NCBI GenBank assembly: GCA_036387415.1 | Contig: DASVTU010000018.1 | Coordinates: 186,001-250,000 of the forward strand | From: DASVTU01 sp036387415 | GTDB taxonomy: Bacteria > Acidobacteriota > Blastocatellia > Pyrinomonadales > Pyrinomonadaceae | Direction of reading: 5' to 3' | DNA length: 64,000 nucleotides | Shown here: in pieces, positions 60,309-64,000 of the stretch | Layout of the letters: each line of letters starts with the position of its first letter | Position numbering within the stretch: position 1 is the stretch's first letter | Program-made: the position numbers and the translations under genes | The notes under the pieces: model-generated | What the model was told of the DNA's origin: nothing | What the model saw: only the letters and a program-made list of their open reading frames with translations | The model's database searches: none

Positions 60309-61076
60309 ATGAACTTTGTCACCCGCGCTCTGCTTGAAGTACAGGAGACAACTCTACTTGCCGCGCGGGCTGCGCGGAGGCTCTTTCGCCGACCGACATA
60401 TATCAACGAAACAATCGCGCAAATGGATGTCATCGGCGTCGGGTCGCTAACCATCATTCTGCTGACGGGCGTTTTCACGGGCGGCGTGCTCGCTCTGCAA
60501 ACCTATCCCACGCTCAAATCCTACGGCGCGCAAGACCAGACGGGCAGACTTGTCGCCACCTCGCTCGTACGCGAATTGGGGCCTGTATTGACGGGTTTGA
60601 TGATTGCGGGTCGCGTCGCGTCGGCCATCGCCGCCGAACTCGGCTCGATGGTCGTCTCGCAACAGATAGACGCGATGCGTGCGCTCGGCACCGACCCCGT
60701 TCGCAAACTCGTCGCGCCCAGACTGATTGCCCTGCTCATCACCATGCCGCTTCTGACCATCGTCGCCGATGGCGTCGGCATCGCGGGCGGGTGGGTCGTC
60801 TCGACGCAACTCTACGACGTGACATCCTCTTCTTTCATGTCCGGGGTGTGGCAGGGTTTGACGCACGACGACATCATCGGCGGCTTTATCAAGGCGCTCG
60901 CGTTTGCGTTTCTCATCGGGACGATTGCGTGCCGCATGGGACTTGGAACCGAAGGCGGCACGGTCGGCGTCGGTCGCTCGACGACGACCTCTGTGGTCGC
61001 CTCTTCGATTGCCATCATCATCGCCGACTTCTTTATTACTAAGGCGCTACAGGTTATGGTAGGTCTGCCGACCTGA
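60309..61076 (+). CDS. mlaE: MlaE-type ABC transporter permease
   Basis: 255 aa with five or six helices. GVFTGGVLALQTYPTLKSYG, LVRELGPVLTGLMIAGRV and SAIAAELGSMVVSQQIDAMR are the core of the MlaE/YrbE family, the permease for phospholipid traffic with MCE proteins. GGTVGVGRSTTTSVVASS near the C-terminus is typical. First gene of mlaEFD. Confidence 0.95.
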   Translation: MNFVTRALLEVQETTLLAARAARRLFRRPTYINETIAQMDVIGVGSLTIILLTGVFTGGVLALQTYPTLKSYGAQDQTGRLVATSLVRELGPVLTGLMIAGRVASAIAAELGSMVVSQQIDAMRALGTDPVRKLVAPRLIALLITMPLLTIVADGVGIAGGWVVSTQLYDVTSSSFMSGVWQGLTHDDIIGGFIKALAFAFLIGTIACRMGLGTEGGTVGVGRSTTTSVVASSIAIIIADFFITKALQVMVGLPT

Positions 61077-61094
61077 CGTTGTCGAACAGAATTT

Positions 61095-62012
61095 ATGGCT
61101 TACACAGAAATCGGAACTCCGCAGCCGGACGTTTCGCCGGAGATGGTCGGCGGCGTCAGCGACGATGCTGCCGAATCCACATTCGCCGAAGTAGACGACC
61201 ATCGACGCATCGTTCCGGCCATCGAATTTCGCAACGTCCATCTCTCCTTCGACGACCGCAAGATTCTCGACGGCCTTAGTTTCAAAGTTAATAAAGGCGA
61301 AACGAAAATCATTCTCGGCGGTTCGGGCGGCGGCAAATCCACCACCATCAAACTCGTCCTCGGACTGCTTAAACCTGACGAGGGACAGATTTTCGTTGAC
61401 GGCGTGGACATCACCGATTTCAGCGAAGCCGAAATGATGAGCGTACGCAAAAACATCGGCATGATTTTTCAGGAGGGCGCGCTCTTTGATTCGCTCTCGG
61501 TTTACGATAACGTCGCCTATCGCCTGCACGAACAGGGCGTGCCCGAAGAGGAAGTGGAAGAAGAAGTCAGACGGATGCTGCGCTTCGTCAACTTGGAAGA
61601 TGCGATTGATAAAATGCCGATTGAGCTATCGGGCGGCATGCGTCGGCGCGTCGGCATCGCGCGTGCGCTCGTCGGCGGCCCCAAAATCGTCATGTTCGAC
61701 GAACCGACCGCCGGACTCGACCCGCCCACCGCGCGCACCATCTGCGAACTCGCCATCAAACTGCGCGACCTCGAAGACGTGTCTTCGATTTTCGTTACGC
61801 ACGAAATGAACAACGTCGAATATCTGACCAACGAATATGCGGTCGTCAACGATGCGGGCGAAGTTGTGTTTGAGAAAGAGGGCGAACGGTTGTGCTTAAC
61901 CAACACCAAAATCATGATGCTCCGCGAAGGCGGCATCATCTTCAGCGGAACGGACGAAGCCCTACGCAAAACCGACGACCCCTACATCCTCCGCTTCATG
62001 CGCGGACACTGA
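61095..62012 (+). CDS. mlaF: MlaF-type ABC transporter ATPase
   Basis: 305 aa. Walker A ILGGSGGGKSTTIKLVLG, signature ELSGGMRRRVGIARALVGGP, Walker B IVMFDEPTAGLDP, and TRxx-type switch FVTHEMNNV. A 45-residue N-terminal extension precedes the ABC domain. It energises lipid transport with MlaE and the MCE protein MlaD. The stop is followed directly by repeat U. Confidence 0.95.
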   Translation: MAYTEIGTPQPDVSPEMVGGVSDDAAESTFAEVDDHRRIVPAIEFRNVHLSFDDRKILDGLSFKVNKGETKIILGGSGGGKSTTIKLVLGLLKPDEGQIFVDGVDITDFSEAEMMSVRKNIGMIFQEGALFDSLSVYDNVAYRLHEQGVPEEEVEEEVRRMLRFVNLEDAIDKMPIELSGGMRRRVGIARALVGGPKIVMFDEPTAGLDPPTARTICELAIKLRDLEDVSSIFVTHEMNNVEYLTNEYAVVNDAGEVVFEKEGERLCLTNTKIMMLREGGIIFSGTDEALRKTDDPYILRFMRGH

Positions 62013-62015
62013 AAG

Positions 62016-62110
62016 GCAGGGATGCGAGATACGGAATGAGGGATGAATAAAAGAATAAGAATGTCTTTGTCTTTACATTCATCCCACATCCCTCTGCCCT
62101 CATCCCTTGA
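62016..62110. repeat. Word-repeat hairpin U (GGGATGA word)
   Basis: Left arm GGCAGGGATGCGAGATACGG then AATGAGGGATGAAT; right arm CATTCATCCCACATCCCTCT then GCCCTCATCCCTTG. Lies between mlaF and mlaD, and ends 8 nt before the mlaD ATG. Same word as B; the right arms of B and U both end CCCTCATCCCTTG. Confidence 0.8.
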
Positions 62111-62117
62111 CTAAACT

Positions 62118-63263
62118 ATGCCTCCAAAGAAAAAGACCATCGGTTTACGCGAGTTGCGCGTCGGCTTGCTCGTCATCGTGTCGATTCTGGTGTTGATTTT
62201 TCTCATCCTCAACGCGTCCGGCGACATCGACGTGTTTGGCAAAGAGCTTCACTTGAAAGCGCGTTTTGCGAACGCCGACGGCTTACGCGCAGGCTCCGAA
62301 GTCCGCCTCGCAGGTGTCCGCATCGGCAAAGTTGACGAAGTGCGTCTGCTGCCACCGACCGACAACCCCGCTGACCCCAAAGTCGAAGCGCGCATGTCCA
62401 TCAACACCGTCATCGACGGCAAACCCGCTACCGATTTGATTCGCAAGGATTCGTCCGCCCAACTCGGCTCGCCCGGCCTCCTCGGCAACGAAAAACTAAT
62501 CAACATCATTCCCGGCACTTCCGTCAGCGAACCCGTGCCCGAAGATTTCACACTCTCCTCCGAATCTTCCACCACCTTTCAGGCGCTCACCACCTCCGGC
62601 AACGAACTCGTCCAACAACTCAACCAACTCTCCAAAGAGTTCACAGGCATCGCGCAAAAGGCCAACGAAGGACAGGGCACGCTCGGTCGCTTCATCAACG
62701 ACGAAGCCTTCTACAACAACCTTAACGCCACCATCCGCGACACACAGGACGTGATTCGCCTCATCGAAACCGGACAAGGCTCCGCCGGACGCTTCCTCAA
62801 CGACCCCGCTCTCTACAACAACGTGACAGCCATCAGCGCGCAACTTCAAGGCATCGCCGAAGACCTCCGTCGCGGTCGCGGCACCGCCGGACGCCTTCTC
62901 ACAGACGAAGCCCTCTACGATGAAACACGCGCCGTCGTCTCCCGCTTCAACCGTTCTGTAGACGAACTCAACATCATCATCGCCGACCTGCGTCAAGGAC
63001 GCGGCACCGCTGGCAAACTTCTCACCGACGACGCCATCTACAACGACGCACGCGCCGCCATCGCCCGCTTCAACACCGCCGCCGAACGCATCGACAACGT
63101 GGTCGCCGGAATCCAACGCGGCGAAGGCACCGCTGGCAAACTCCTCACCGACGAACAACTCTACAACAACGTCAACCAACTCTCCGCCGAAAGCGTCAAA
63201 CTCATCTACGACTTCCGCCAAAACCCCAAAAAATACCTAACCATCAAATTCGAACTCTTCTAA
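62118..63263 (+). CDS. mlaD: MlaD-type MCE protein with repeated helical tail
   Basis: 381 aa. One N-terminal transmembrane anchor (VGLLVIVSILVLIFLIL), an MCE domain (LHLKARFANADGLRAGSEVR, then VRIGKVDEVRLLPP and GLLGNEKLINIIPG), then a tail with four copies of a G(R/Q/E)GTAGKLLTD-Y motif spaced about 55 residues apart. MCE proteins form hexameric rings that pass phospholipids between membranes. The repeats probably form the extended helical part above the ring. The stop is the last intact-gene feature of the window. Confidence 0.93.
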   Translation: MPPKKKTIGLRELRVGLLVIVSILVLIFLILNASGDIDVFGKELHLKARFANADGLRAGSEVRLAGVRIGKVDEVRLLPPTDNPADPKVEARMSINTVIDGKPATDLIRKDSSAQLGSPGLLGNEKLINIIPGTSVSEPVPEDFTLSSESSTTFQALTTSGNELVQQLNQLSKEFTGIAQKANEGQGTLGRFINDEAFYNNLNATIRDTQDVIRLIETGQGSAGRFLNDPALYNNVTAISAQLQGIAEDLRRGRGTAGRLLTDEALYDETRAVVSRFNRSVDELNIIIADLRQGRGTAGKLLTDDAIYNDARAAIARFNTAAERIDNVVAGIQRGEGTAGKLLTDEQLYNNVNQLSAESVKLIYDFRQNPKKYLTIKFELF

Positions 63264-63451
63264 CCATGGCTGTTTTGTCCACGGAAAATTAAGTTGTTAC
63301 CTGAAGTAATTAAGTTCTTACCTGGATATGTTAAGAGTAACTCCTGCCTCATTCTTTATGCTTTTCAATTCTGGCAAACAGCGCGACCTACTAAACTTAA
63401 CATCAATTCCCGTAGGTACTATTTGTCCAATGGATGGAAGTTCACCCATAG
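63264..63451. other. A/T-rich stretch of foreign appearance
   Basis: Composition drops sharply compared with neighbours and no gene is visible. It holds the direct repeats described in the next entry. It ends where recognisable FAD-oxidase sequence begins, which suggests a recombination or insertion junction. Confidence 0.5.
63287..63345. repeat. Direct repeats with 21-nt period
   Basis: AATTAAGTTGTTACCTG (63287-63303), AATTAAGTTCTTACCTG (63308-63324), and a weaker third copy GTTAAGAGTAACTCCTG (about 63329-63345). Spaced repeats of about this size occur at transposase-binding ends of IS21- and Tn7-like elements; no transposase gene is here. Confidence 0.5.
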
Positions 63452-64000
63452 CCTGTGGTGGACATGTCTACCCTTGCCGCCATCCGTGAGGTTAATACGG
63501 CAGACGCACTCGTCGAAGGTGGCGCGCGCTGGATTGATCTGCTCCAGTAGACCATCCCGCAGGGTCTGACCCCCCGACCCTTGTTGATTTTATTGAATTG
63601 AGCATCGGCGGAACGCTCTCACTGGGCGGCATAGGTAGCCAGTCGTTCCGCTACGGGCCGCAGGTTGACAACGTGTTGGAGTTGCAGGTCGTTACCGGCG
63701 AGGGGGAGCTTGTGACCTGCTCGCCGTCGCAGAACCTGACGCTCTTCGACGCGGCGCGCTCGGGACTCGGCCAAGTCGGGCTCGTTGTAGTGGCGCGGGT
63801 GCGACTCATCCCCGCGCCGCCGAGCGCAAGGCTTTACCAATGTTTTTACAACGACCTTCAGGCGTTCCTCTCCGACTTGGAGGACTTGATAGACGACGGT
63901 CGATTCGACACGGTGCAGGGTTTTGCTGTAGCGGACGGCTCGGGTGGCTGGCTCTATCAGTTGGAGACGACGAAATACTTCGCGCCCGGCGGCGAGCCTG
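63452..64000 (+). pseudogene. Broken FAD-linked oxidase gene (BBE/cytokinin dehydrogenase-like), 5' truncated
   Basis: Frame 2 reads PVVDMSTLAAIREVNTADAL then VEGGARWIDLLQ, then an in-frame TAG at 63548-63550, then TIPQGLTP. After a run of six C (63570-63575) the homologous sequence continues in frame 1: PPTLVDFIELSIGGTLSLGG, then SFRYGPQVDNVLELQVVTGE and LGQVGLVVVARVRLIPAPP, to the window end. This is FAD-binding oxidase sequence (PCMH-type fold). The N-terminal FAD loop is missing, there is one stop, and one base is lost in the C run. It is therefore not functional as read. A sequencing error could explain the frameshift but not also the stop and truncation. Confidence 0.8.

Noticed and set aside
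63294..63569. 91-codon plus-strand frame
   Set aside because: It crosses the A/T-rich junction into the oxidase pseudogene in a frame without homology.

Overview
The window looks like chromosomal DNA of a GC-rich (roughly 60 %) diderm bacterium that makes lipopolysaccharide. My best guess is Acidobacteriota, class Blastocatellia or a relative. This is inferred from the gene mix (kdsB, an lpt cluster, mla genes, a tricorn-like S41 protease, an HprK/HPr/EI set inside an rpoN cluster) and not from a 16S gene, which is absent. Nearly all of it is housekeeping sequence. I see no prophage, CRISPR array or tRNA gene. One RNA gene, RNase P RNA, is clear.

Layout. 1-1317 (minus): start of pyrG, a small membrane protein and kdsB. 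1627-6155 (plus): a cysteine/cystathionine beta-synthase and a gamma-type transsulfuration enzyme, a PP2C phosphatase and a FemAB/GNAT-like protein. 6373-9157: NfeD, proline dehydrogenase, a small membrane protein and an HD hydrolase. 9371-14946 (plus): a haem operon (HemX/CcsA-like, hemA, hemC, hemD), then a sigma-54 response regulator. 14957-23007: tricorn-like protease, phosphomutase-like enzyme, UMF1-type transporter, two small membrane-anchored proteins and a ribbon-helix-helix protein. 23100-23600 (minus): rnpB. 23742-29569 (minus): CPBP membrane protein, a DUF11-type surface protein and a Wza-like polysaccharide export protein. 29841-42793 (minus): the rpoN cluster, in transcription order PilZ, recJ, an lptC-lptA fusion, lptB, rpoN, hpf, hprK, rapZ, an EIIA of the mannose type, HPr and EI, with no sugar permease. 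43024-47083 (minus): uppP, an SDR, an ACT protein and RNase J. 47452-49728 (plus): a large protein with eight hemopexin blades and a metzincin-type zinc site. 50380-51708 (plus): an alpha-oxoamine synthase-like enzyme behind a long leader. 51831-57332 (minus): rsmA, ribD, ftsY and an HD-GYP protein. 57683-59981 (plus): ECF sigma factor, anti-sigma factor and a Spy-like protein. 60309-63263 (plus): mlaE, mlaF, mlaD. The last 550 bases hold a broken FAD-oxidase gene behind foreign-looking sequence.

The most unusual feature is not a gene. About twenty intergenic spacers consist of degenerate tandem copies of a short word of about 7 nt followed, after a loop, by the reverse complement of the same word array. 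The words differ between loci (GGTAAAT, GCGGAAT, GAGGTCA, CAGTAGC, GGGATGA, CAATGAG, CAGGATG, TTTCGAG) but several recur at distant loci, and the layout is the same. These hairpins fill the space from the stop codon of one gene to just before the start of the next, often supply the stop codon, and sometimes extend a protein's C-terminus. They occur between convergent, co-directional and divergent genes alike. I know of no described function.

The hemopexin-metzincin protein is the best candidate for an interesting individual gene: one four-bladed propeller appears inserted into the protease domain and a second follows it. Other points of note are start codons placed 7-8 nt after a -10 box (likely leaderless mRNAs), a RapZ without its P-loop lysine, and a CPBP protein without its catalytic glutamates.
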